Below, piece after piece: positions 8,281 to 17,308 of a stretch of DNA of 64,000 bases. The first letter of the stretch is position 1. Each line of letters opens with the position of its first letter. Origin of the DNA: DATFNI01 sp963787205 (lineage in GTDB: Bacteria > Bacteroidota > Rhodothermia > Balneolales > DATFMH01); assembly GCA_963787205.1 (NCBI GenBank), contig CAWBCD010000007.1:62001-126000 (forward strand). The letters run 5' to 3'. The notes under the pieces were generated by a model. The model was not told the DNA's origin and did not search any database. It worked only from the letters and a program-made list of their open reading frames with translations. Position numbers and translations under genes: made by a program.

Positions 8281-9411
8281 ATGATTTTAAAAAAGATATT
8301 GATAGGAACCGTAATACTGTTAAGTGGTTCCGTGGCATTTGCTCAACACGTATCGGTGACACCCGAAGGCGGAGGCGGCAGCAGATACTTTGTTATTAAT
8401 GAGGCTTCTAAAAATACAGAGCCATTAAAACTGGTCATCCGCAAAAACCTGATTTCTATTCTGAATACCAATACCACGCTTTCAAATCCGAAATCATGGA
8501 ACATCTCACCCGATCGCTCGGTATTGGCGGCTATTACAGCAACGGGTGTGGAGGAATACGAGTACCCCGGCAAGGTGCTGGCTTCTGTATCACAGCAAGC
8601 GCAAGGAGGAAATGATCCCTCTTTGGCAGTGTATCCTTTAAATGATGGTAAGTTCATCATGAGGAGCAATATTGCGCACTTTGACTTTAACAATTCCGCC
8701 GGAAAGACACTTGCTACTGCTTCCAATGCCGTCGGGACGAAAGAAGGTGAGGCCATATCCGATGTGCTGATGAGTCCCACCGATATGTCGGCCTATCTGA
8801 TCAATTCCAAAATTAAGAAGGGAAACAGTGTGGAGAGCCGGATTCAGCGCTGGGATCTGGTATCGGGCAACACATCTGCCATTTATTATGGCAATGGTCC
8901 GATTGCTGACGTTAAATTGTCGAAAGACGGGGCGCTTCTTGCTATCGAAAGTGAGTCGGATGGACACTCTGTTATTACCATAATAGATGGATTTGGTAAT
9001 GAGATCCGCGAACATAGCTTCAAAGAGAAGCTTAGTGGATACTCATTGTCTGGTCAGGGTACAGATCGTTACCTGACTGTTTGGAAAGGCAATTTGATCA
9101 GGACATTCGATGTGATGAGCGGTAAGAGAATCGTATATACGAGTTTTCAGGGTCCGCAGGTCGAACAGGCCATTTATGAGTCACATGATCACAACCTTGT
9201 TGGAGTGGCTTTGACGAACGAGGGGAAAACAATCCATAAATTCGAGGTCTTTGTCGTCAACATGTTAAAGCGCCAAATAGCTACTCAGAATTATGACGGG
9301 TCGTTATTATGGGATCCGGAACATCTGCCACTTAGAATTACCAGAGAGGGAATGGGACAATATGTCGTTACCGGAATATCGACACCGCTTAAAATCGCGG
9401 CCAGTTTCTGA
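8281..9411 (+). CDS. exported protein with propeller-like repeats, unknown function
   Basis: 376 residues with a Sec signal (MILKKILIGTVILLSGSVAF, cleavage after AQ). The mature part shows repeated strands with WD/quinoprotein-like spacing: SPDRSVLAAITATGVEEYE, SPTDMSAYLINSK, SKDGALLAIES. This suggests a beta-propeller exported to the periplasm or outer surface. No catalytic motif is visible. It stands alone downstream of the heptose cluster after a 244-base gap and ends before a bidirectional terminator shared with clpC. Confidence 0.75.
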   Translation: MILKKILIGTVILLSGSVAFAQHVSVTPEGGGGSRYFVINEASKNTEPLKLVIRKNLISILNTNTTLSNPKSWNISPDRSVLAAITATGVEEYEYPGKVLASVSQQAQGGNDPSLAVYPLNDGKFIMRSNIAHFDFNNSAGKTLATASNAVGTKEGEAISDVLMSPTDMSAYLINSKIKKGNSVESRIQRWDLVSGNTSAIYYGNGPIADVKLSKDGALLAIESESDGHSVITIIDGFGNEIREHSFKEKLSGYSLSGQGTDRYLTVWKGNLIRTFDVMSGKRIVYTSFQGPQVEQAIYESHDHNLVGVALTNEGKTIHKFEVFVVNMLKRQIATQNYDGSLLWDPEHLPLRITREGMGQYVVTGISTPLKIAASF

Positions 9412-9435
9412 TCTTTACTGAAGGGAAAGGCAATA

Positions 9436-9470
9436 AAAAAAGGCTTGTGTGATGAACACAAGCCTTTTTT
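9436..9470. terminator. bidirectional terminator between convergent genes
   Basis: AAAAAAGGCTTGTGT (9436-9450) pairs perfectly with 9456-9470 around a GATGA loop. The stem has A and T tracts at its two ends, so it can terminate both the plus-strand exported protein and minus-strand clpC. Confidence 0.9.
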
Positions 9471-9493
9471 GTAATTAGTTGTTACTTTGTAAA

Positions 9494-12082
9494 TCAGGCT
9501 CTTGCCTCTTCGGATTTCGGTTGACTGTCATTGTCATCCGTATCTTTATTCTGCGACTTGCTCTTGTCCGATTCGTCGGGTGTCTTCCATTCAAACATCA
9601 AGCCATCGCGTGAGGCGTTCATTTTTATACGTATCGTGGAACGCGGAGCCGGTTCGCTTTTGAGCAACTCTTCGGCAAGCGGATCTTCTACATATTTCTG
9701 AATAGCCCGTTTCAGAGGCCGCGCTCCGAACTTCTGATCAAATCCTTTATCCGTCAGGAACTCTTTCGCACCCTTGGTAATATCGATGCTGAAACCAATA
9801 TTGATGATGCGTTTGAAGAGATCCTCGGTGAGGATATCGATGATTTGATAAATGTCCTTTTTTTCGAGCGGACGGAATACGATGACATCGTCGACCCGGT
9901 TCAGGAATTCTGGATTGAACACCTTCTTAAGAGCATCCTGTATCGTAGACTTCATCTGGGCATAGTCGAAAGACGTCGTCGGCTCGCCGAAGCCAATCCC
10001 TTTGCCGAGGTTCTTGATGTCCCGGGCGCCAATATTGGAAGTCATGATGATGATCGTGTTGCGGAAGTCGACCTTACGACCAAGACTATCCGTTAAATGA
10101 CCGTCATCAAGCACCTGCAACAGGATGTTGAATACATCAGGGTGTGCCTTTTCGATTTCATCAAGAAGGACAACGCTGTAAGGTTTCCGGCGCACCTTTT
10201 CCGTAAGGATTCCACCTTCCTCATATCCGACATAGCCTGGAGGGGCACCAACGAGTCGTGATACACTAAATTTCTCCATGTACTCACTCATGTCGATACG
10301 TACCAGGGCATCGTCAACATCAAACAGATACTTGGCGAGAACTTTTGCCATTTCGGTTTTACCTACCCCTGTGGGTCCCAGGAAGATGAACGAACCGATC
10401 GGTCGCTTGGGATCTTTCAGTCCGGCACGTGTCCGCTGGATAGCACGGGTCAGTTTATCAATGGCTTCTTCCTGACCAATGATACTCCTGGAGAGCTCTT
10501 CCCGCATAGCCAGCAGCTTCTGGCCTTCGTTCTGATTAATCTTGGTAACAGGGATGCCAGTCATCATACCAACGACAGCAGCGACATCAGTTTCGCCGAC
10601 TTCATAGACGATCTCGGCACTCTCTTTTTCCCAAACTTTCTGGGCAATCTCGAGCTCTTCAATCAATCGTTTTTCCTTATCACGCAGACGGGCAGCTTCT
10701 TCAAAACGCTGCTTTTTGACCATCGCGTTTTTCTCTTCGCTGGTCCGTTCGATATCGGCCTCAAGTTTAAGAATATGCTCAGGTACCGTGATATTCGAAA
10801 GGTGAACACGAGCCCCTGCTTCGTCCATGGCGTCGATAGCCTTATCCGGGAGGAAGTGGTCGGTGATGTAGCGATCAGTCAGCTTGACGCATCCCTCGAT
10901 TGCTTCATCCGAGTAGTGGACGCTGTGATGCTTCTCATATTTGCCTTTCACCTGTTTCAGAATTTCCATGGTTTCCTCCGGAGAGGTTGGATTAACCATG
11001 ATCTTCTGGAAACGACGTTCGAGGGCACCGTCCTTTTCTATGTATTGCCGATATTCATTAAGGGTAGTGGCTCCAATGGCCTGAATTTCCCCCCGTGCGA
11101 GCGCCGGTTTCAGCATGTTTGATGCATCGAGAGAACCACTGGCTCCACCGGCTCCCACAATAGTGTGAAGTTCATCAATAAATAAAATTACGTTTGGGGC
11201 CTTTTCCAGTTCATTCATGAGTGCTTTCATGCGCTCTTCGAACTGTCCCCGGTATTTCGTGCCTGCCACGAGAGCAGCCAAATCCAGCGCTACGACACGT
11301 TTATCGTATAGGATGCGTGAAACTTTGCGCTTGATAATTCGCAGCGCAAGCCCTTCTGCGATAGCCGTCTTTCCGACGCCAGGTTCGCCGATCAGAACAG
11401 GGTTGTTCTTTTTACGACGACTTAGAACCTGTGCAACGCGCTCAATTTCTTTGTCACGGCCAACAATCGGATCCAGTTTATCTTCTTCGGCAAGCTGTGT
11501 CAGATCGCGACCAAAATTGTCGAGTACGGGTGTTTTCGTTTTTTCCATTTTTTTAGACCTCACGCTTCCTGAGCTTGGTTTTTCACTTTCAGATGATGAA
11601 AGTTCGGATGAGATACTGCTTGAATCGGCCTGTTCAGAAGATTCCCGGCCTGATATAATCAAATCCAGTTCTTCCCGGACGGACTCATAGGAAATATTGA
11701 ACTGATGTAAAATCTGTGCAGCGATATTTTCATCATCGCGTAACAGTGATAGCAATAAATGTTCGGTACCAATGGTATCGCTCTTGTAGAGCTTGGCTTC
11801 CAGATATGTTATCCGAAGTACTTTTTCTGCTTGTTTGGTTAATGGGATATTTCCGATGCGAACTGTGCCGCCCGTTCCTCTGACCGTCTCCTCAATAGCT
11901 TTCTTCAGCTTGGACAAGTCACAGTTCAGATTTATTAGAATTTTAACGGCAATGCCATCACCCAGCCGGATGATACCCAGAATCAGGTGCTCTGTCCCAA
12001 TATAATCGTGCCCGAGACGAAGAGCTTCTTCCCGGCTGAACTGGATAACATCACGAACTTTACTTGAAAAATTACCTTCCAT
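9494..12082 (-). CDS. clpC: ATP-dependent Clp protease ATP-binding subunit ClpC
   Basis: 862 residues. Two Clp N-domain repeats lie in residues 1-145. The first AAA+ module has Walker A GEPGVGKT (232-239), followed by a UVR-like coiled region (KKQRFEEAARLRDKEKRL). The second AAA+ module has GPTGVGKT and the sensor/arginine region (NPEFLNRVDDVIVF). The UVR segment and N-domain repeats mark ClpC rather than ClpA or ClpB. The C-terminus is a charged Lys/Asp/Ser tail, longer than usual. ClpC unfolds proteins and feeds them to ClpP, which is not in the window. It is monocistronic and ends at a shared terminator. Confidence 0.95.
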   Translation of the reverse strand: MEGNFSSKVRDVIQFSREEALRLGHDYIGTEHLILGIIRLGDGIAVKILINLNCDLSKLKKAIEETVRGTGGTVRIGNIPLTKQAEKVLRITYLEAKLYKSDTIGTEHLLLSLLRDDENIAAQILHQFNISYESVREELDLIISGRESSEQADSSSISSELSSSESEKPSSGSVRSKKMEKTKTPVLDNFGRDLTQLAEEDKLDPIVGRDKEIERVAQVLSRRKKNNPVLIGEPGVGKTAIAEGLALRIIKRKVSRILYDKRVVALDLAALVAGTKYRGQFEERMKALMNELEKAPNVILFIDELHTIVGAGGASGSLDASNMLKPALARGEIQAIGATTLNEYRQYIEKDGALERRFQKIMVNPTSPEETMEILKQVKGKYEKHHSVHYSDEAIEGCVKLTDRYITDHFLPDKAIDAMDEAGARVHLSNITVPEHILKLEADIERTSEEKNAMVKKQRFEEAARLRDKEKRLIEELEIAQKVWEKESAEIVYEVGETDVAAVVGMMTGIPVTKINQNEGQKLLAMREELSRSIIGQEEAIDKLTRAIQRTRAGLKDPKRPIGSFIFLGPTGVGKTEMAKVLAKYLFDVDDALVRIDMSEYMEKFSVSRLVGAPPGYVGYEEGGILTEKVRRKPYSVVLLDEIEKAHPDVFNILLQVLDDGHLTDSLGRKVDFRNTIIIMTSNIGARDIKNLGKGIGFGEPTTSFDYAQMKSTIQDALKKVFNPEFLNRVDDVIVFRPLEKKDIYQIIDILTEDLFKRIINIGFSIDITKGAKEFLTDKGFDQKFGARPLKRAIQKYVEDPLAEELLKSEPAPRSTIRIKMNASRDGLMFEWKTPDESDKSKSQNKDTDDNDSQPKSEEARA

Positions 12083-12438
12083 AAAAAAACAGGTTCCTTA
12101 AACCCCAGTATGTGGTAATTGGTTTAACTATAACTAGCTTGTACTCCAACGAAAGTAGGACAGCGTTAGTGTAAAAGCAAGCTGTCCGGTCCGCATTTAG
12201 AGTGTTTCTGAAGGTTATCGGATAGGTATAACATTTCTTTCGAATAGAATCATTTCATCCTCTAAAAATAAAGAAGACCTCCTTATCGATTGACACTCTT
12301 AGGGTAAGGGAGAGGCGTAAAAAAAGCCGGATCACATTTTAAAATAATGACAATGCAGCTACCGGCTTGAAAAAAAATTGCCGTTCTGTTATCGATGTTG
12401 TAATAACAGCGGCTTAACAGATTTGAATAGGGGAAATA
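12083..12438. other. intergenic region upstream of clpC and downstream of rpsT
   Basis: No gene is supported. The clpC promoter must lie here or further upstream. The rpsT terminator (12324-12368) is the only element I can place. Confidence 0.5.
12321..12368 (-). terminator. terminator of rpsT
   Basis: On the minus strand AAGCCGG (12368-12362) pairs with CCGGCTT (12330-12324) across a 31-base loop, followed by a T run. The loop is long for an intrinsic terminator, so efficiency is uncertain. Confidence 0.55.
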
Positions 12439-12690
12439 TTAGAGTGTGTTTAAATGACGGGCGAGATTCGATTTTTTATTGGCGGCATTATTTTTATGAA
12501 GAATCCCAACCTTTACCATTCGATCAATATATGAGGTTGCTTCCCGTACAGATTTCTCAGCTTCTTCACGATTGTCAGCAGCCATTGCTTTTTTATAGAG
12601 TGTACGCATGGTAGAACGAAGCCGCCGATTGTGTTCGCGGCGCTTGGAAATCTGACGAACGCGTTTAATAGCAGATTTATGTTGAGGCAT
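12439..12690 (-). CDS. rpsT: 30S ribosomal protein S20
   Basis: 83 residues, Lys/Arg-rich and helical throughout. The N-terminus MPQHKSAIKRVRQISKRREH matches S20, which binds the 5' domain of 16S rRNA. The middle (TLYKKAMAADNREEAEKSV) and the C-terminal KNNAANKKSNLARHLN are conserved S20 segments. It is transcribed alone, divergent from cmk, and followed by its own terminator. Confidence 0.95.
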   Translation of the reverse strand: MPQHKSAIKRVRQISKRREHNRRLRSTMRTLYKKAMAADNREEAEKSVREATSYIDRMVKVGILHKNNAANKKSNLARHLNTL

Positions 12691-12831
12691 TGATCGTTAA
12701 AAATTTACTTTGTGTTTTTAATTTTGTACTCGACAGAGTTAAGAGCTACATAAATTAAATGATAAGCAAACATTATTCAAGGAAATATTGCATCACAGAC
12801 CAAAGAATTTTAAATTTCGAATCTTTACGAT

Positions 12832-13548
12832 ATGATGATTGTTATAGATGGCCCGGCTGGATCGGGCAAAAGTTCAACGGCAAAGGCCATAGCAGACCGG
12901 GCAGATATCCAGTATATCGACTCCGGCGCTTTGTACAGAGCCGTTACGCTGATTTATTTAGAGCACCCCGATGACAGGGTTGCGTTCTTTGATGCATTTG
13001 ATAAAACTGAAATCAGTTTTAGTTATACGGATAAGCTGTTTCGGGTCTTTCTGAATGGCCATGAGGTGACCAGAGAAATCCGAACCCAGCAGGTAGCCGA
13101 CAACGTGAGTAAAGTTGCTTCTGATCCTGAAATTCGTGAACGTGTAAACACACTGATGCGGAAACAGGTGAAAAAAGGCAATTTTATAGCCGACGGTCGC
13201 GATCTCTCTACCGTTGTTTTTCCGGACGCAGATCTTAAGTTCTTCATGGAATGTGACTTGGATACGCGTGCCAAAAGACGGCATGAGGAACTGACCCAGG
13301 ATAATCACAATGTATCTTTTGAGGAGATTCGACGTAATCTAAATAAGCGTGATCATATGGATTCTTCCAGAACGCACGCTCCTCTCAAGAAATCTCCGGA
13401 CGCGATTGTAATAGATACCAGCAATCTCACGTTCAGGGAACAAGTCGACATGATATTGAATTACATATATAACATGGAAAAGACATCTCCTGATGAAAAC
13501 TCAATTATTCGGGATGATGGTCCGGACCAGAATAAACCAAAATCATAA
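12832..13548 (+). CDS. cmk: cytidylate kinase
   Basis: 238 residues. The P-loop IDGPAGSGKSSTAKAIA (5-21) and DSGALYRAV mark the (d)CMP kinase, and the FIADGRDLSTVVFPDADLKF block is the conserved substrate region. It phosphorylates CMP and dCMP. The two methionines at 12832 and 12835 are both possible starts. It lies 59 bases upstream of rpsA, an arrangement that is very common in bacteria. The C-terminal 25 residues are charged and poorly conserved. Confidence 0.95.
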   Translation: MMIVIDGPAGSGKSSTAKAIADRADIQYIDSGALYRAVTLIYLEHPDDRVAFFDAFDKTEISFSYTDKLFRVFLNGHEVTREIRTQQVADNVSKVASDPEIRERVNTLMRKQVKKGNFIADGRDLSTVVFPDADLKFFMECDLDTRAKRRHEELTQDNHNVSFEEIRRNLNKRDHMDSSRTHAPLKKSPDAIVIDTSNLTFREQVDMILNYIYNMEKTSPDENSIIRDDGPDQNKPKS

Positions 13549-13607
13549 ACCCTAATCCCATCCCGATATAATGGGGTGCGGCGGTAAATATAAACAGGAT
13601 CTCATAC

Positions 13608-15695
13608 ATGACCGATGAATTAAAAAAAGAAGAAGAACAACAGGAAGAAACGGTACAAAACAATACTGCAGTAGAAGCTGAAATCTCTGCTGAGGCCGAA
13701 AAGGCTGAAAATGAGCCCGTTGAAGTTAAAGATGAAGAAAACAGTGAAGAAGCTGCTCCTGTAGAAGAGAAAAAAGAAGAAGTAGCCGAGGCTGAATCTG
13801 AACCAGAAACGGAGCAACCTGTTACCGAAGAAGTTCAAGAGGAAGAAGAAACAGAAGAAAAGGAAGTATCTCTCCCCGTTTACGACGGACACATCAGCGG
13901 GGATGTATACAAGCTTGATGAGTTGGAGGAACAGTCGGAAGACTACACAGAAGGCGAGTATAATAATCTCGTCGGTATGTATGAGGGAACCCTTAACGCC
14001 ATTACAGAAAAAGAAGTTGTTACAGGGCGTGTGGTTGGAATCGATGAAAAGTATGTTATTGTGGACATCGGTTTCAAATCAGAGGGTATTGTTCAGTTAA
14101 ACGAATTTAGAAATGCCGACCAAATTAAAGTCGGTGATGAAATTGAAGTATTCCTCGATCGTGTAGAAGATCGCGAGGGGCAATTGGTCCTCTCCCGCCG
14201 TAAAGCCGACACTCTTCGTGCCTGGGATCGTATTGAAAAAGCGTACGAAGACGGTACCATCCTTGAAGGAAATATTAAACGCCGTATCAAAGGTGGTATG
14301 GTTGTTGATCTCGATGGTATTGATGCCTTTCTTCCCGGTTCCCAGATTGATGTGCGTCCTGTTCGCGATTTCGACGCATATGTCGGAAAGAACATGGAAT
14401 TCATGGTCGTGAAACTGAATATGGGAAGTGAGAACGTTGTTGTTTCACACCGTGCTATTGTCGAATCTGATCTTGAAGAACAACGTGCCGAGATCCTGGC
14501 CAGCATGAAACCGGGACAAATTCTCGAAGGCCATGTGAAGAATATCACCGACTTCGGTGTGTTCATCGATCTTGGTGGCGTGGATGGTCTGTTGCACATC
14601 ACCGACCTCTCCTGGGGCCGTGTTGAACATCCCTCGGAAATCGTCAAGCTTGATCAGAAGATCAATGTGGTTGTACTTGATTTCGACGAAGATACAAAAC
14701 GTATCTCGCTCGGTTTGAAGCAGCTTCAGCCGCATCCGTGGGAAGAAATCGAAAGGAAATATCCCGAAAACGATCGAGTTCAGGGCCGTGTGGTCTCAAT
14801 CGCCGATTACGGAGCATTTGTCGAGCTCGAAAAGGGTGTCGAAGGGTTGGTTCACATCAGCGAGATGTCGTGGACTCAACATATCAAACACCCGTCACAA
14901 CTCGTCGAGAAAAATCAGATCATCGAGTGTGTGGTACTCAACGTCAACAAAGACGAACACAAGATATCCCTGGGCATCAAGCAACTCGAGAAAGATCCAT
15001 GGGAAAATCTCCTCGACCGATATCCAATCGGATCGCGTCATGAAGGTACCGTTCGCAATCTCACCAACTTCGGTGTATTTGTTGAGCTCGAACCAGGTAT
15101 TGATGGCCTGATTCATATCTCGGATCTTAGCTGGACCGACAAGATCAATCATCCGAGCGAGGTTGTAAACAAAGGTGACAAGATTGAAGTTGTGATCATG
15201 TCGGTCGACTTTGATAACCGTCGAATCACGCTTGGACACAAGCAAATCGAAGCCAATCCGTGGGAGAAGATTGCTGAGAAATATTCTCCGGGAACCGAAT
15301 TCGAGTCGGAAATCACAAAGATTACGGATAAGGGCCTCTTTGTAAAGATTGATTACGGAATCGAGGGATTCCTGTCGACCCGCGAAGCAGAGTTTGAAGG
15401 TGAATTCAATGATGCTTTCAAAGAAGGCGAGAAAGTCAAAGTGAACGTAGTTGAGATTGACGAAGCTAATCACAACGTGAAACTAAGCCAGAAGAACAAA
15501 CCGGAGCCACCGAAGAAGAAAAAGAGTGAATCCCGCGGTTCTTCACGCTCAACCACAACCGGTGCTTTGACCTTGGGTGAAATGTCAGGTCTCGAGGACC
15601 TCAAGAGCAAGTTGCTTGAGAGGGAAGCCCAGGAAGTAACGGCAGAATCTGAAGAGTCCGAAGAGGAAGAGGAAGAGAAAGAAGAAAAAGAATAA
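13608..15695 (+). CDS. rpsA: 30S ribosomal protein S1
   Basis: 695 residues. The N-terminal ~100 residues are very acidic (Glu runs). Six S1 RNA-binding domains follow, beginning near residues 125, 205, 295, 380, 465 and 553, several with the typical (D/N)FGVF(I/V)(D/E)L strand and GLxHISD/E loop. The acidic C-terminal tail (about 665-695) ends in Glu/Lys repeats. S1 delivers mRNA to the 30S subunit. Both acidic ends are longer than in E. coli S1 (557 residues), as is common in this phylum group. An intrinsic terminator follows. Confidence 0.95.
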   Translation: MTDELKKEEEQQEETVQNNTAVEAEISAEAEKAENEPVEVKDEENSEEAAPVEEKKEEVAEAESEPETEQPVTEEVQEEEETEEKEVSLPVYDGHISGDVYKLDELEEQSEDYTEGEYNNLVGMYEGTLNAITEKEVVTGRVVGIDEKYVIVDIGFKSEGIVQLNEFRNADQIKVGDEIEVFLDRVEDREGQLVLSRRKADTLRAWDRIEKAYEDGTILEGNIKRRIKGGMVVDLDGIDAFLPGSQIDVRPVRDFDAYVGKNMEFMVVKLNMGSENVVVSHRAIVESDLEEQRAEILASMKPGQILEGHVKNITDFGVFIDLGGVDGLLHITDLSWGRVEHPSEIVKLDQKINVVVLDFDEDTKRISLGLKQLQPHPWEEIERKYPENDRVQGRVVSIADYGAFVELEKGVEGLVHISEMSWTQHIKHPSQLVEKNQIIECVVLNVNKDEHKISLGIKQLEKDPWENLLDRYPIGSRHEGTVRNLTNFGVFVELEPGIDGLIHISDLSWTDKINHPSEVVNKGDKIEVVIMSVDFDNRRITLGHKQIEANPWEKIAEKYSPGTEFESEITKITDKGLFVKIDYGIEGFLSTREAEFEGEFNDAFKEGEKVKVNVVEIDEANHNVKLSQKNKPEPPKKKKSESRGSSRSTTTGALTLGEMSGLEDLKSKLLEREAQEVTAESEESEEEEEEKEEKE

Positions 15696-15738
15696 TTTCT
15701 AATTCTTTGCCGGATTCAGATGTTATTGGCAAATTAAG

Positions 15739-15770
15739 AAGGAGATACTCTTATGGGTATCTCCTTTTGT
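15739..15770 (+). terminator. rpsA terminator
   Basis: AAGGAGATAC (15739-15748) pairs with 15757-15766 around an 8-base loop, followed by TTGTTTT. It lies between rpsA and nadA. Confidence 0.85.
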
Positions 15771-15790
15771 TTTATTAAAATGGATTAGAT

Positions 15791-16831
15791 ATGCAAAAAA
15801 TTCAGGAAGCCACCACACTAGATCAGACCTACAAACTCCTTAAGGAGAAGGTTGGCAGAATTGTGCCGGATGTTGAAATAAGACTGAAAGCGGAACTTGC
15901 GTATGAGATCAACAGATTAAAGCGTGAAAAGAATGCCATCATCCTTGGGCATAACTATATGGAGCCCGCTCTTTATCACAGTATCCCGGACTATGTCGGT
16001 GATTCATTGGGGCTCAGTCGTATCGCGGCGGAGACGACCGCAGACAGGATAATTTTTTGCGGTGTACGGTTTATGGCAGAGACAGCCAAAATATTGAACC
16101 CTGATCGCATGGTGCTGCTACCCGCTGAGTACGCCGGATGTTCTCTCGCAGAAAGTATCACAGCGGAACAGGTTAGAGAACTAAAAGCACGCTATCCGGG
16201 TATTCCTGTGGTCACATATATTAATACGTATGCCGATGTCAAGGCAGAGACCGATGTTTGTTGTACTTCAAGCAATGCGGTGAAGATTGTTAAAAGTCTT
16301 GGTACGAACAGCGTGATTTGTCTTCCGGATGAATATTTGGCCAGAAATATAGCCAGAGAGACAGGTATGCAAGTCATTACAGCGTATGGATCGTTTGTTG
16401 AAGAGCAGCCATCGATGATGGTCTGGGATGGTCACTGTGAGGTACATGAGCAATTTACAGTTGAAGATGTTAAACGTGTAAGAGCTCAGTTCCCTGGTGT
16501 CGAAGTTCTTGCACATCCAGAATGCACGCCAGAGGTGGTGGAAGCTTCGGATTTCAGCGGTTCCACAACAGCGATGGTCAAACATGTCAGCGATTCCGTC
16601 TCTCGGCGATTTCTGCTTCTGACAGAGTGCAGTATGAGCGACAACATTGCCGCCGAGAATCCTGGTAAGGAGTTTGTTGGCCTGTGCAGCGTTCGATGTC
16701 CGCATATGAACCAGATTACGTTGGAAGATACGCTTGAAGCGCTCAGAAAAGATCAGTATCAGATTGAAATTGATGAGAATGTCCGCGCTCGGGCAAAAAA
16801 ATCACTCGATAGAATGTTAGAATTGAGTTGA
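15791..16831 (+). CDS. nadA: quinolinate synthase
   Basis: 346 residues. This radical-free 4Fe-4S enzyme condenses iminoaspartate with dihydroxyacetone phosphate to give quinolinate in NAD synthesis. The cluster cysteines are in EYAGCSLAE, TECSMSDN and GLCSVRCPHMN, and HNYMEPALYH and VCCTSSNAV are family motifs. The start at 15791 follows an rpsA terminator, so it is probably transcribed separately. nadB and nadC are not in the window. Confidence 0.95.
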   Translation: MQKIQEATTLDQTYKLLKEKVGRIVPDVEIRLKAELAYEINRLKREKNAIILGHNYMEPALYHSIPDYVGDSLGLSRIAAETTADRIIFCGVRFMAETAKILNPDRMVLLPAEYAGCSLAESITAEQVRELKARYPGIPVVTYINTYADVKAETDVCCTSSNAVKIVKSLGTNSVICLPDEYLARNIARETGMQVITAYGSFVEEQPSMMVWDGHCEVHEQFTVEDVKRVRAQFPGVEVLAHPECTPEVVEASDFSGSTTAMVKHVSDSVSRRFLLLTECSMSDNIAAENPGKEFVGLCSVRCPHMNQITLEDTLEALRKDQYQIEIDENVRARAKKSLDRMLELS

Positions 16832-16902
16832 GAATAGTATCAGTAGTTTTAGTGGTTCAACACTGATGGGAAGAGGTGGGTATTATTTTTGAAGATCATA
16901 AA

Positions 16903-16936
16903 AAAGGCTGATTATCTTTATGATAAATCAGCCTTT
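16903..16936. terminator. terminator between convergent nadA and a small gene
   Basis: AAAGGCTGATTATC (16903-16916) pairs with 16922-16936 with one bulged base. A and T rich flanks on both sides allow termination in either direction. Confidence 0.75.
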
Positions 16937-16964
16937 AAAGTTTCAAAAACGTCAAATACGTTCA

Positions 16965-17222
16965 TCAAGCGTCTTTATAGAAAAAGACTTTGCCGTTTAC
17001 GGCATCCTTACCACTTTTAATTTTTTGTCCCGTTTCTCTGTTGTATGTATAAACAACATTTCTCATTGAATTTAACTCTTTTTCATTCGTATATGAGACT
17101 TCAATGGCTTCTCCCCCAGGATTCAGTTTGTCCAGTGCCTCTAACAACGGACGAAATTTAGATGAGCTTTTCTTTGAAATGCGAATATCACTTCTCGGAA
17201 CAAACTTAATTTTCATGTTCAT
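16965..17222 (-). CDS. small conserved-looking hypothetical protein
   Basis: 85 residues, Lys-rich, with no signal or membrane segment. The sequence has the texture of a compact globular protein (KFRPLLEALDKLNPGGEAIE, then NSMRNVVYTYNRETGQKI) and might bind nucleic acid, but I recognise no family. It lies 87 bases downstream of the MoxR-type ATPase on the same strand and could share its transcript. A terminator lies just past its stop. Two start codons (MNM) are possible. Confidence 0.6.
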   Translation of the reverse strand: MNMKIKFVPRSDIRISKKSSSKFRPLLEALDKLNPGGEAIEVSYTNEKELNSMRNVVYTYNRETGQKIKSGKDAVNGKVFFYKDA

Positions 17223-17308
17223 ATCAAATCTTTTATAGAATTATAAATATCCGAAATATATACTTTCTCAATTATCAAAGGAACTAATGTGCCTAAAATT
17301 ACAAAATT

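Noticed and set aside
11217..11690. 157-codon plus-strand frame inside clpC
   Set aside because: Lies antisense to a complete and well conserved clpC; no start signal.
13620..13892. Minus-strand frame rich in Phe opposite the rpsA N-terminus
   Set aside because: It is the antisense of the acidic Glu codons (GAA/GAG) of rpsA; no ribosome site and no family texture.
14093..15473. Several long minus-strand frames inside rpsA
   Set aside because: They follow the codon periodicity of the S1 repeats and overlap a certain gene.
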